A stretch of 59,905 bases of DNA from Gloeobacterales cyanobacterium ES-bin-313 (GTDB taxonomy: Bacteria; Cyanobacteriota; Cyanobacteriia; Gloeobacterales; Gloeobacteraceae): assembly GCA_014379585.1 (NCBI GenBank), contig JACMLN010000037.1:1-59905 (forward strand). Reading direction: 5' to 3'. A model generated the notes under the pieces. That model was not told where the DNA came from and did not search any database. It was given only the letters and a program-made list of their open reading frames with translations. Position 1 is the stretch's first letter. Every line of letters begins with the position of its first letter. Made by a program: the position numbers and the translations under genes. This document shows positions 35,837 to 44,681 of this stretch, in pieces.

Positions 35837-36987
35837 AAGCAGAAGCACGCATTCACGCTTCAGTCATTCATCTGCGCACCCATTCCCCTTTTTTTGCCAC
35901 CCTCGCCCTCTATGCTCGCTTTGAAGCAGCCACGGATCAGATTGCAACTGCGGCAACCAATGGTCAGGACATTTTTTATAATTCCAGCTTTATTGAGGGA
36001 TTGAATACTGCCCAGGTACATGGACTGCTCCTCCACGAAGTCCTGCACGCGGCGCTTCTTCACGTTTCACGCCGCAAAGAACGCGATCCCCTACTTTGGA
36101 ATGTCGCCGCCGATATCGTCGTCAACGGCATCATTGTCCAATTCAACGACAATCTTCTGGCTGCGTACCGGGGCAATGTACCACCGACCCCGTTTGCTCT
36201 GCCCCCCGGAGCACTGCGCGAACCGGAAATCGAGTATCTAGGCGTTGAAGAGATCTACGAACTGCTACTCAAAGATGCCGAACCCTACCAAGATTTTGCA
36301 GCATTCGACTTAATGGCTGACAACGAGGCAATCAGCGAAGCACGGCGAAGAACCCTAGAAACCCACTGGCAAGAAGCGCAGCAGCGGGCGGTCGCTGTGC
36401 AACGCACCAGTGATCGCGGTGGACTCCCCCTCGGCCTCGAACGAGAGTTTGAATGCCTTCATGCCGCCCAGTTCGACTGGCGCAGTTATCTTTGGCGTTA
36501 TTTCGTCCAAACACCGACGGATTTCGTTGGATTTGATCGCCGCTTCGTGGGTCGTGGTCTCTATTTGGAAAGTCTCGAAGGGGAATCGGTAGAGATTTAC
36601 ATCGCCATCGATACAAGTGGCTCGATTCAGCCCGAACATCTCCAGGTTTTTCTAAGTGAAGTACAGGGGATTCTCAGTGCCTATCCCCACCTCCATTGCC
36701 AGTTGTTTTATGCCGATGCGGAAGTCTATGGGCCGTTCGATATTGAAAGTGACCGTCCCCTTCCCCAGCCGATTGGAGGGGGTGGTACCTCCTTCGTGCC
36801 CTTCTTTGCCAAGATTGATGCGCTCCACGATCGGTTTCGGACGGGTGTCTGTGTCTATCTCACCGATGGGTTCGGCCAATTTCCAACAGAAATCCCTGCC
36901 CTGAATGTGCTTTGGGTCTCTCCACCAGGAGGACTCGCCTTAGATCGTTTTCCCTTTGGCGAAGCCGTTCGACTCCTACAAAGTTAA
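35833..36987 (+). CDS. VWA-like protein with HExxH motif (DUF2201 family)
   Basis: A 384-residue protein. The N-terminal half is a putative metallopeptidase with HEVLH at 68-72 and a further His77 (LLHEVLHAALLH). The C-terminal half is a VWA-like metal-binding domain with DTSGS at 260-264 and GGGGTSF further on, where a second MIDAS residue is expected. This is the DUF2201 arrangement, typically paired with a MoxR ATPase. Starts with GTG overlapping the MoxR stop. Whether the peptidase is active is unproven. Confidence 0.85.
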   Translation: MKAEARIHASVIHLRTHSPFFATLALYARFEAATDQIATAATNGQDIFYNSSFIEGLNTAQVHGLLLHEVLHAALLHVSRRKERDPLLWNVAADIVVNGIIVQFNDNLLAAYRGNVPPTPFALPPGALREPEIEYLGVEEIYELLLKDAEPYQDFAAFDLMADNEAISEARRRTLETHWQEAQQRAVAVQRTSDRGGLPLGLEREFECLHAAQFDWRSYLWRYFVQTPTDFVGFDRRFVGRGLYLESLEGESVEIYIAIDTSGSIQPEHLQVFLSEVQGILSAYPHLHCQLFYADAEVYGPFDIESDRPLPQPIGGGGTSFVPFFAKIDALHDRFRTGVCVYLTDGFGQFPTEIPALNVLWVSPPGGLALDRFPFGEAVRLLQS

Positions 36988-37010
36988 GATCTAGGAACTA
37001 CGCCTCACTG

Positions 37011-37913
37011 ATGGCCATGACCACCGATTCCCTCGCTGTTCGTCTTGTCAATCACTTCCTATCCGTCAAACCCTTAGCAAATCTGGCGCGGCAACAGGCT
37101 CGGAAGATGATGATTCAGCGAGCTGAGTCTGTGGGTGTGCAGTGGACAAAACAGGTGGAAATCCTGCGGCAACGAGCTTGGAAGATAGAACTTGCCCTCG
37201 TCGAAAATGCTCATCTCGATTACCCTGAGTACTACCTGAAGCCTTTTCATGCCTACACGCAAGGGAACCTCTGTTGGGATGCGGCTCTAGAAGTTGAAGT
37301 GGCTGCCCATGCTGCCCATGCCCGGATTTGGCCTCAAGCAGGTGCTCAAGGCGATGCTAAGTTGCGAGCCAGCTATCACGCAGCCCTCGAAGCCCAGTTG
37401 CCTGCTGTACCCCACTGCATCCTTGATATCGGTTGTAGTGTTGGAATGAGTACAATGGCGCTCCAATCAGCCTTTCCCTCTGCGGCTGTGACTGGGCTAG
37501 ACCTCTCCCCTTATTTTTTAGCGGTAGCAGCCTATCGCGCCAAAGATCTGCCGATTCGTTGGCTTCATCGACCCGCCGAATCCACCGACCTTCCTCCAGA
37601 AAGTTTTGACCTCGTCAATGCTTGTTTGCTCTTTCACGAATTGCCAAAAGCAGCATCGCGCCAAATTCTGCAAGAAAGCTATCGCCTTCTCCAACCAGGT
37701 GGCTATCTCGCCATCATGGACATGAATCCACATTCAGACATTTATAAAAAAATGCCTGCCTATATCCTGACGTTATTGAAAAGTACTGAGCCTTATTTAG
37801 ACGAGTATTTTTCGTTGGATCTCGAAGATGCTATGGTCGATGCAGGCTTTACAAAACCTTCTATGACCTGCAACACGCCTCGGCACCGGATCTTGATCGC
37901 CCGCCGCAATTAG
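37011..37913 (+). CDS. Class I SAM-dependent methyltransferase
   Basis: The 300-residue protein begins MAMTTDSLAVRLVNHFLSVK. The SAM motif is ILDIGCSVGMSTMALQ with LDLSPYFLAVA and FDLVNACLLFHELP. An N-terminal ~120 residues precede the core. The Cys-Ser-Val-Gly variant of the glycine motif is a little unusual. Substrate unknown. The ATG lies 24 bases after the VWA gene stop; the frame is open upstream but only as overlap. It could be the fourth member of the kinase-MoxR-VWA transcript. Confidence 0.82.
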   Translation: MAMTTDSLAVRLVNHFLSVKPLANLARQQARKMMIQRAESVGVQWTKQVEILRQRAWKIELALVENAHLDYPEYYLKPFHAYTQGNLCWDAALEVEVAAHAAHARIWPQAGAQGDAKLRASYHAALEAQLPAVPHCILDIGCSVGMSTMALQSAFPSAAVTGLDLSPYFLAVAAYRAKDLPIRWLHRPAESTDLPPESFDLVNACLLFHELPKAASRQILQESYRLLQPGGYLAIMDMNPHSDIYKKMPAYILTLLKSTEPYLDEYFSLDLEDAMVDAGFTKPSMTCNTPRHRILIARRN

Positions 37914-37963
37914 AAATTAGACCAATTTGTTGGAAGGTTTGGTTTCCACTGTGCCTGGTGGAT

Positions 37964-37987
37964 GGGCGCAGCATGCTGCGCCCCTAC
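37964..37987. repeat. Palindromic intergenic repeat, copy 3
   Basis: GGGCGCAGCATGCTGCGCCC followed by CTAC is a perfect 20-base palindrome. It lies between two convergent genes (methyltransferase and hpnH), a position expected for a bidirectional transcript end. Copies 1 and 2 are at 1232 and 10864. Confidence 0.8.
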
Positions 37988-38012
37988 ATGGTCTTTTTGG
38001 GGCTAAACGGGA

Positions 38013-39029
38013 TTAAACGCCAACCACACTTGACAGGGCACGGAGCATATTTTGTGGTTCGAGGGCATCGAGAGCCGCTGTCGGTTCGTAACCACAATGC
38101 ACCATACAATCCTTACATTCGGGGTTGCCGCTGTTCTGACCGTAGTGATCCCACTCGGTTTCCTCTAGCAGTTCCTTGAACGTTTCGTAGTGACCTTCGT
38201 TCAGCAAATAACAAGGCTTCTGCCAACCGAGCACGCTGTAACTAGGACTGCCCCAAGGGGTGCATTCGTACTCTTTGAGACCGTCAAGAAAGTCCAAAAA
38301 CAGCGGATTGTGGTTAAAGTTCCAACGCTTATCTCCAGAACGAAGTGGAGCGAGGATTTCTTTAAAGAGGGCACGGGTCTGATCGCGCTTCAAGAAGTGT
38401 TCTTGATCCGGTGCCCACTCGTAGCTGTAGCCCGGTGAGATCATCATGCCGTCAAGTTTGAGGGAGTCCAAGAAGTCGAAAAAGGACTGCACTTCCTGCG
38501 GATCTGATCCAGCAAAGATCGTCGTGTTGGTGGTGACGCGAAAACCCTTGGCCTTCGCGGCTTTGATCGCCTGCACAGCCACATCGAAAACGCCTTTACG
38601 ATCTACGGCTTTGTCGTGGGTTTCCCGCAGGCCATCGAGGTGGACACTAAACGTCAAATATTCTGAAGGCTCAAACTTATGCAAATTCTTTTCGAGCAGA
38701 ATGCCATTAGTGCACAGATAGACAAAGCGGCGGCGCTCCACTAAGCCACGGACAATTTCGTCGATCTGTGGATGGAGCAGTGGTTCTCCACCGGGAATAG
38801 AAACAACGGGTGCGCCACACTCTTCGACAGCGGCGAAGCATTGTTCGGGGCTGAGATTCTGGCGCAGGATCTCGTTGGGGTGCTGAATCTTGCCGCAGCC
38901 GGGACAGGCGAGATTGCAGCGAAACAGCGGTTCGAGCATCAACACTAGCGGAAAGCGCTTGCGGCCCAGTACTTTTTGGGTGATCAAGTATTGACCGACT
39001 TCGACTGCCTGTTTAAGACTAACTGCCAT
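38013..39029 (-). CDS. hpnH: Adenosyl-hopene transferase HpnH (radical SAM)
   Basis: The 338-residue radical-SAM enzyme adds a 5'-deoxyadenosyl group to diploptene in the first step of extended hopanoid synthesis. The cluster-binding cysteines are Cys38, Cys42 and Cys45 in [12 protein letters not shown]. The SAM region [10 protein letters not shown] follows, and a C-terminal Cys pair CKDCMVHCG is present as in HpnH. The start overlaps the hpnA stop by 11 bases, so both are on one transcript. Other hopanoid genes are not in the window. Confidence 0.92.
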   Translation of the reverse strand: MAVSLKQAVEVGQYLITQKVLGRKRFPLVLMLEPLFRCNLACPGCGKIQHPNEILRQNLSPEQCFAAVEECGAPVVSIPGGEPLLHPQIDEIVRGLVERRRFVYLCTNGILLEKNLHKFEPSEYLTFSVHLDGLRETHDKAVDRKGVFDVAVQAIKAAKAKGFRVTTNTTIFAGSDPQEVQSFFDFLDSLKLDGMMISPGYSYEWAPDQEHFLKRDQTRALFKEILAPLRSGDKRWNFNHNPLFLDFLDGLKEYECTPWGSPSYSVLGWQKPCYLLNEGHYETFKELLEETEWDHYGQNSGNPECKDCMVHCGYEPTAALDALEPQNMLRALSSVVGV

Positions 39030-40014
39030 GACTGCCTCGAACGTAACCGTTGATTCTGAACCAGCTTATCGCTTCTTTGAGAGCAATCGAAAGGGAAGTC
39101 TGCGGCAATCCCAATTCGCGGATTGCTTTTGCAGGACTGTAGTACATCGGTTCAGCAGCCATCCGTACCCCATCTAACGGGATTTCCGGCTGTTTGCCAA
39201 AGGCACCTAGCACCTGTTCATCGAACCAGGCAACGCCGAGGGGCAACCAGGCGGGAACGGCAAAGCTGGGCGCTTCAAGACCCGTCAACTCGGCCAAGAG
39301 CCCTAAAAAGTCTTTGAGGCTGAGGTTTTGATGGCCGAGAATGTACCGTTCACCGGACTTTCCTTTTTCGAGCGCAAGCAGATGGCCATGCACCACGTCG
39401 CCAACATCGACAAAGTTCAACCCGGCTGTGTCGATGTAGGCGGGCATCTGGCGACGCAAAAAACGCAAAATAATCTCCCCTGTCGGTGTGGGCTTAATAT
39501 CGTACGGCCCCACAGGGGTTGTCGGATTCACAATCACCACGTCTTGTCCCGCTTTGACCGCTTGATTGGCTTCCTGTTCGGCGTAGTATTTCGACTGTTT
39601 GTATGCTCCAATCAATTTATCTGGGGGACTTTGGTAGGTTTCATCGGCCACTCCCTCTGCCACCCCAATTGCTGCCACTGAAGACGTATAGACCGTCCGC
39701 TCGATCCCTGCTTTTTGGGCACAGGCCAAGATATTTCGAGTGCCTAGCACATTGGAGCGATAGAGCAGGTCACGGTCGGCCTGCCAAAGACTGTAGTGGG
39801 CTGCTGCATGAAAGAGCACCTGACAACCCCGCATCTTTTCGACCAAACCTGGATCTGTAAGATCCGCCTCGACAATTTCTACTGCCAAACCCTCTAGGTT
39901 CTTCGCCTTTGCCTTCGAGCGCGCTAGGGCAACTACCTCGTAATTTTCAGCGAGGAGCAACCTGACCAAGTTCGCCCCTACAAATCCAGTTCCACCCGTT
40001 ACAAAGGCTCGCAT
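39019..40014 (-). CDS. hpnA: Hopanoid-associated sugar epimerase HpnA
   Basis: A 331-residue NAD-dependent epimerase/dehydratase of the extended SDR type. The NAD site is [16 protein letters not shown]. The active-site region has YTSSVAAIG and [12 protein letters not shown] with the Tyr-xxx-Lys pair. [17 protein letters not shown] is characteristic of the hopanoid-associated HpnA group. ATG 40014 with AGGAAAG upstream is used; a TTG one codon earlier also exists. It overlaps hpnH by 11 bases, in the order hpnA-hpnH. Confidence 0.88.
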   Translation of the reverse strand: MRAFVTGGTGFVGANLVRLLLAENYEVVALARSKAKAKNLEGLAVEIVEADLTDPGLVEKMRGCQVLFHAAAHYSLWQADRDLLYRSNVLGTRNILACAQKAGIERTVYTSSVAAIGVAEGVADETYQSPPDKLIGAYKQSKYYAEQEANQAVKAGQDVVIVNPTTPVGPYDIKPTPTGEIILRFLRRQMPAYIDTAGLNFVDVGDVVHGHLLALEKGKSGERYILGHQNLSLKDFLGLLAELTGLEAPSFAVPAWLPLGVAWFDEQVLGAFGKQPEIPLDGVRMAAEPMYYSPAKAIRELGLPQTSLSIALKEAISWFRINGYVRGSHGS

Positions 40015-40204
40015 CAATCTTTCCTCGCTCTATCTACAGGCAAATGTCGCATAACTTCAGCTTTTGCGTTGGATCGTGCTTGATCCTCACAAGGTATGTA
40101 GGGGTAAACCATAGCTTTGCCCTTCCCTTGGATCATGAGGATACCGATCAAACCACGCATTATTTCTATTTGGTGAGTGAGATAAATATAGCGAACTGCA
40201 CCAA

Positions 40205-40269
40205 AGGGCAGGGGCAAGCCCCGCCCTCTGGACTCCCGCCCCGTGGGGGACAGACTGCCTGTCCCCCAC
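40205..40269. repeat. Two G+C-rich hairpins in the intergenic region
   Basis: Hairpin 1 spans 40205-40227 (AGGGCAGGGGC-AA-GCCCCGCCCT). Hairpin 2 spans 40243-40269, GTGGGGGACAG with loop ACTGC and CTGTCCCCCAC, a perfect 11-base stem. They lie in the 436-base gap between hpnA and the nuclease remnant, just before repeat copy C. No T-run follows. Function unknown. Confidence 0.7.
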
Positions 40270-40297
40270 ACCCCCTTGGCAACTTTTACGTCTCGGC

Positions 40298-40427
40298 ACT
40301 TGGAATAATATATTGCGCTCCGCGTGGTGATGTGGAATTGGAGACGGATCGGGAGAGGTCCGAGTGCCGATGGGAGACGCATTGGGTTTTGATGCCTCAG
40401 CCAGTCATTCCAATGACGAATCGGTAT
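40298..40427 (+). repeat. Dispersed intergenic repeat, copy C (longest)
   Basis: Runs from ACTTGGAATAATAT through GCGTGGTGATGTGGAATTGG, GGTCCGAGTGCCGATGGGAG and CGCATTGGGTTTTGATGCC to CATTCCAATGACGAATCGGT. Its first part matches copy A (1324-1397, minus) and its last part copy B (23977-24080). GTCATT-CC-AATGAC near the end is an inverted repeat. It ends about 20 bases before the nuclease remnant. Confidence 0.68.
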
Positions 40428-40450
40428 TACATAGTGCAATTCCTCGATAG

Positions 40451-40792
40451 ATAAAAGATAGTCGAATTCTGCTACAAAGTAGTTCAGCTCAATCGTCTCA
40501 ACAAACAGAGCAGTTCCAGGAATTGATTGCTAAACTACCGCCAAAGGAGAGGGAGCAAGTGGTACTAACGACAACCAGTTGGAAAGAAGAAGGACGTGCA
40601 GAAGGACGGCAAGAGGGGGCGCTTGCGATCTGCCTTCTTCTTTTAGAAAGCTGCTTCCCATCATTAGATGCTGAAATTGTTGAACGTCTGCGCACACTCA
40701 CTGTGCAACAACTAGAAGAATTAGCTGTTGCCACCCTACAGTTCTCTACCACGCAGAACCTAACGGATTGGCTGGATACTCGTAGCCTGTAG
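40451..40792 (+). pseudogene. C-terminal remnant of an Rpn-family nuclease/DUF4351 protein
   Basis: After a stop at 40448-40450 the frame reads DSRILLQSSSAQSSQQTEQF, QELIAKLPPKEREQVVLTTT, SWKEEGRAEGRQEGALAICL, then a DUF4351-like end ERLRTLTVQQLEELAVATL. This is the tail of the PD-(D/E)XK 'recombination-promoting nuclease/putative transposase' proteins of cyanobacteria. The nuclease domain is missing, so it is a broken gene. Only a TTG (40523) could start what remains. It sits right after repeat copy C. Confidence 0.7.
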
Positions 40793-40850
40793 ATGTTGCA
40801 ATAAATCAAGCTCCAAAAGGATTTGACGAACTCAGTGAGAAATTCATTTT

Positions 40851-41072
40851 GTGAAAAACATGGAAAGCATCGCTAAACGGGCTACCCAAAAAGAAGACGA
40901 GCGCATTGCACTGCTGGCACTTGCACCCACTGAAGCCCAACAGCTCTGCAACTTGACCTTGCACGCCTCGCTCTGGTCATTGGCACCGTTGCCAGAAGAT
41001 TGGGCGGAGTACACTCCAGGGATGAGTTTTGAGACAGCACAGGAAGATGATGATTTCATCGAACTGGGTTAG
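40851..41072 (+). CDS. Small acidic protein, possible antitoxin partner
   Basis: A 73-residue protein from GTG 40851 (ATG 40860 possible). It is helix-rich at first (IAKRATQKEDERIALLALAP), then has a Trp-containing middle (LWSLAPLPEDWAEYTPGMSF) and an acidic end EDDDFIELG. I do not recognise it. It overlaps the nucleotidyltransferase-like gene by 26 bases, a common arrangement for antitoxin-toxin pairs, but this is inference from layout only. Confidence 0.6.
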   Translation: MKNMESIAKRATQKEDERIALLALAPTEAQQLCNLTLHASLWSLAPLPEDWAEYTPGMSFETAQEDDDFIELG

Positions 41073-41868
41073 CCCCTACGATTTGGCAGACATTTTCCGC
41101 CTTCTCCACAGCCAAGGAGTGAACCCGATCATCGTCGGTGGTCAAGCAGTCAATCTTTGGGGACTCGCCTACCATCGCCCAGGTGAGCCAGCTTGGGACG
41201 CATTGTTGCCCTACGCATCCATGGATCTCGATTACTTTGGCTCAAAAGTAGAAGTCTTTTTATGCGAGCAGGCGCTGCGCACGTTCGGAGCAGTAGCAGT
41301 ATTGAGCGAACCTTTCTCCAACTCTCCACAATCAGGGGTTGTGACCCTCCAATTACCAAATCCAAGTCGAAGCTTCCGTATCGACATCCTCGGATCAGTC
41401 TTTGGACTTTCGGACGGGGAAGTTGCTTCGACTGCCCTTGTCTGGAACGGCATTGGACCCCTCGCTGGCGTAGATCTAAAAGTATTACATCCTCTACTTT
41501 GTCTAGAAGGCAAGCTCCGCAACCTCTACACCCTGCCTCAAGAAAAGCGTCAAGATCTCAAACACCTGCGTATCTCTTGTCTATGTGTAAATGCCTGGAT
41601 GGAGCAGACATTGCTTCAAGAAGGGGAACAGGCCGCCCGCCCTCTACTTCGCGCTGCCGCCCGCCTCATGGATCTGGCCGAACGGGATGCAGGACTATCT
41701 GCGTGGTACTTTCACGGAGTAATCATCGAACAAGCCATTGCCATCGATGCCTTTACCCAGAATGAAAATCCAAAACTTGCCCAATTCCTCAAACTAAACT
41801 GGCCACAGCTAATTGCAAGGCTAAACCAGCGGCGAGAAATCTATACGAAGTTACAGGAACGCTCCTAA
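41047..41868 (+). CDS. Nucleotidyltransferase-fold protein (AbiEii-like)
   Basis: The 273-residue protein shows VNPIIVGGQAVNLWGLAY with Gly31-Gly32, and SMDLDYFG with Asp60 and Asp62. This gives the GG...DxD core of the nucleotidyltransferase superfamily that includes AbiEii/MenT-type toxins. The gap between motifs is longer than usual, so activity is uncertain. The rest is helical (LCLEGKLRNLYTLPQEKRQD, LKHLRISCLCVNAW). ATG 41047 sits directly after AGGAAG; ATG 41050 is equally possible. It overlaps the small upstream gene and converges on ppsA. Confidence 0.68.
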   Translation: MMISSNWVSPYDLADIFRLLHSQGVNPIIVGGQAVNLWGLAYHRPGEPAWDALLPYASMDLDYFGSKVEVFLCEQALRTFGAVAVLSEPFSNSPQSGVVTLQLPNPSRSFRIDILGSVFGLSDGEVASTALVWNGIGPLAGVDLKVLHPLLCLEGKLRNLYTLPQEKRQDLKHLRISCLCVNAWMEQTLLQEGEQAARPLLRAAARLMDLAERDAGLSAWYFHGVIIEQAIAIDAFTQNENPKLAQFLKLNWPQLIARLNQRREIYTKLQERS

Positions 41869-41904
41869 TCCGCTACAGAATAAGTCTGACAAGTCACAGC
41901 CGAT

Positions 41905-44391
41905 CTAGAGATTCCCTACGAAGTCGTCAAGACCTACGCCAAGTTTGCCCGCCGCTCCTTGCGCACTTAATGCTTCGAGAGCAGCAATGTCCACCAAGGT
42001 TTTCAACAGGACATCGGGATTCAAGGAGATGGAATCGATGCCTTGATCGACTAAGAAGGCGGCCACTTCGGGGTAATCGCTGGGGGCTTGACCGCAGATC
42101 CCAATTTTGCGGCCTTTCGCTTTAGCGGTCTGAATGGCGTGGGTAAGCATACGCTGCACCGCTTCGTCCCGCTCATCGAAAAGCATGGCGACAGCGGCGG
42201 AGTCTCGATCCACACCGAGGGTCAGTTGGGTGAGGTCGTTGGAACCTATGGAGAAACCATCGAAGATTTCAGCGAAGCGATCCGCCAGGATGACGTTGCT
42301 GGGCAGTTCGCACATCACGTAGACTTGCAGGCCGTTTTCACCGCGTACAAGGCCGTTACTGGCCATTTCTTCGAGAACGCGCTTACCTTCGGCGGGGGTA
42401 CGGCAGAAGGGGATCATGATAATCACATTCGTCAGACCCATGTCTTCCCGTACTTTTTTGAGGGCTGCGCATTCGAGGGCGAAACCTTCTTGGTAGCGCG
42501 GATCGTAGTAGCGAGAAGCGCCCCGCCAGCCGATCATCGGGTTTTCTTCTTTCGGCTCAAAGTATTCGCCGCCGAGCAAACTGGCATATTCGTTGCTCTT
42601 GAAGTCCGAGAGGCGAACGACGACGGGCCGTGGGTAGAATGCAGCGGCAATACTCCCCACCCCTTGGGACAGTTTTTCGACAAAATAGTCGGTTTTTTGA
42701 GAGTAATGCTTGGTGAGTGCTGAAATCGTTTTTCTGGCTCTGCCTTCAGGAAGGCGTTCAAAGTGAACGAGGGCAAGGGGATGTACCTGGATCTGATTGG
42801 CAATGATAAATTCAAGGCGGGCGAGGCCGACTCCGTCGCTGGGCAAAGCGGCCAGCTGAAAGGCTTCCGAGGGATTACCAACGTTGAGCAAGACCTGGGT
42901 GCGCGTCCGAGGAATCGTTTCCAGTTGCACTTCGTCAATTTTGAAAGATAACAAGCCGTTGTAAATATGCCCTTCTTCCCCTTCCGCACAGGAAACGGTC
43001 ACAGGCTGTCCCGTCGTCAGCACTTCTGTTCCTCGCTCACAACCGACGATGGCTGGAATCCCTAATTCGCGAGCAATAATTGCCGCGTGGCAGGTGCGTC
43101 CACCCTGGTTTGTGACGATTGCACTTGCTTTTTTCATGATCGGTTCCCAGTCGGGATCGGTGCGCTCGGTGACGAGGACTTCTCCTGCTTGAAACTGCTC
43201 AAGATCTGCGGCACTTTTGAGCACATGCACTTTGCCTTGGCCGATGGCAGAACCGATACTGCGTCCAGTCAGCAAAATTTCTCCCTGTTCCTGAAGATGA
43301 AAACTGCGGAGTTGATTTTTGGACTTTCGAGCTTCGACCGTTTCTGGGCGAGCCTGGACAATAAAGAGTTGGCCAGTCAGTCCATCTTTTGCCCACTCAA
43401 TATCCATGGGCGTTTCAACACCGCGTAGATCTGAGTAATGTTTTTCGATTGTGCAACCCCAACGGGCTAGTTGCAAAACCTCGGCATCGCTCAGCGCAAA
43501 CTGTTGCTGATCATCGAGGGAAACAGGGGAATTGCGCAGACCATCGCCGGTATCCAAATCGTAGACAAGCCGTTGGGCTTTTGTGCCTAAACGACGATTA
43601 ATAATCGGCGAAAATCCAGCCTGTAATGTTGGCTTGAAGACCACATATTCGTCGGGATTCACGGTGCCTTGAACGACATTTTCTCCAAGGCCGTAGGCAG
43701 CACTAATCAAAGCTGCATCGCGAAAACCTGATTCTGGATCGAGGGTAAACATCACCCCAGAAGTGGCCAAATCTGAGCGCACCATCTTTTGCACACCCAA
43801 AGAAATCGCAACGCTAAAATGATCGAAGCCTTTTAGTTGGCGATAGGCAATTGCTCGATCTGTGAACAGAGACGCAAAGCAGCGCCTTGCCGAAACGATC
43901 AGATCTTGCTCCCCACAAACATTGAGAAAGGTTTCCTGTTGACCAGCAAAACTTGCATCAGGCAAGTCTTCAGCAGTGGCACTAGAACGAACAGCGACAT
44001 CGGTATTGTGGCCATAAAGACGGCTAAGTTCTCGATAAGCACCGACGATGGCAGCTTGGAGTTGTGGTGGCAAAGGCGTACTTAAAACCATCGACCGCGC
44101 CTGTAAACCGTGGTAACGCAAATTCGCAATGTCTTCTACATCAAGATCGGCAAATAAAGCCCGTAGCCGATCATCGAGTCCAGCATCCTGCATAAAAGTA
44201 CGATAGGCATAGGCAGTCGTTGCAAATCCCATGGGGACTTGAATTCCTTGCTGGCTAAGATGTTGAATCATTTCACCGAGGGACGCATTTTTGCCGCCGA
44301 CTTGATCAAGATCTTCGATACCTACTTCGTCGAGCCAAAGGACAAGCGCTTGATCGTTTTTGCGCCCTAGTTGGCGATCCAATTGCAACAT
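41905..44391 (-). CDS. ppsA: Phosphoenolpyruvate synthase
   Basis: The 828-residue PpsA makes phosphoenolpyruvate from pyruvate and ATP via a phospho-histidine. The ATP-grasp-like N-terminal domain has DQVGGKNASLGEMI and VAVRSSATAEDLPDASFAGQ. The swivelling phosphohistidine site is GGRTCHAAIIARELGIP (His near residue 435). The C-terminal PEP-binding barrel has FSIGSNDLTQLTLGVDRDS and GICGQAPSDYPE. Complete and of standard length. It is alone on the minus strand and convergent with the nucleotidyltransferase gene. Confidence 0.95.
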   Translation of the reverse strand: MLQLDRQLGRKNDQALVLWLDEVGIEDLDQVGGKNASLGEMIQHLSQQGIQVPMGFATTAYAYRTFMQDAGLDDRLRALFADLDVEDIANLRYHGLQARSMVLSTPLPPQLQAAIVGAYRELSRLYGHNTDVAVRSSATAEDLPDASFAGQQETFLNVCGEQDLIVSARRCFASLFTDRAIAYRQLKGFDHFSVAISLGVQKMVRSDLATSGVMFTLDPESGFRDAALISAAYGLGENVVQGTVNPDEYVVFKPTLQAGFSPIINRRLGTKAQRLVYDLDTGDGLRNSPVSLDDQQQFALSDAEVLQLARWGCTIEKHYSDLRGVETPMDIEWAKDGLTGQLFIVQARPETVEARKSKNQLRSFHLQEQGEILLTGRSIGSAIGQGKVHVLKSAADLEQFQAGEVLVTERTDPDWEPIMKKASAIVTNQGGRTCHAAIIARELGIPAIVGCERGTEVLTTGQPVTVSCAEGEEGHIYNGLLSFKIDEVQLETIPRTRTQVLLNVGNPSEAFQLAALPSDGVGLARLEFIIANQIQVHPLALVHFERLPEGRARKTISALTKHYSQKTDYFVEKLSQGVGSIAAAFYPRPVVVRLSDFKSNEYASLLGGEYFEPKEENPMIGWRGASRYYDPRYQEGFALECAALKKVREDMGLTNVIIMIPFCRTPAEGKRVLEEMASNGLVRGENGLQVYVMCELPSNVILADRFAEIFDGFSIGSNDLTQLTLGVDRDSAAVAMLFDERDEAVQRMLTHAIQTAKAKGRKIGICGQAPSDYPEVAAFLVDQGIDSISLNPDVLLKTLVDIAALEALSAQGAAGKLGVGLDDFVGNL

Positions 44392-44681
44392 GATCTGATC
44401 CTCCTAAAGGACATCCACCACAAAGTTTCCTTGCAGTTAACGAATATCCATTGCATTCATTTTGGTAAGAACAAATTCCCAGAAAATAAGACTGGAAGAC
44501 GTTTCTCGAGTTGCCCTTGTTCAGAGCGTAGCCCCTCGATCCCAGTATAGTTCGCTACAAGATTGCGTCAAGAGGGCGGGGATCGCTCATCCTGAGCGGA
44601 CTTCAGCCCCAGGATATATGTACAATCCGTCACCGATAGGCTGCGTACAGTACACTGATGGCCGAAGCAGGAGAATTGCTC

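Noticed and set aside
34832-36987. MoxR/VWA pair as the missing ATPase of the injection system
   Set aside because: The ATPases in contractile injection loci are a different AAA family, and the pair is coupled to a hybrid kinase far from the cluster.
40044-40454. 136-codon plus frame between hpnA and the nuclease remnant
   Set aside because: It runs through hairpins and repeat copy C, with no protein family features; coincidental open frame over repeats.
42088-42723. 211-codon plus frame inside ppsA
   Set aside because: Antisense to the PEP-binding domain of a complete ppsA gene; codon composition reflects the complement.
44392-44681. tRNA or small RNA in the ppsA-argC gap
   Set aside because: No cloverleaf, T-loop consensus or terminator could be identified; only a small hairpin and a TACAAT-like box.
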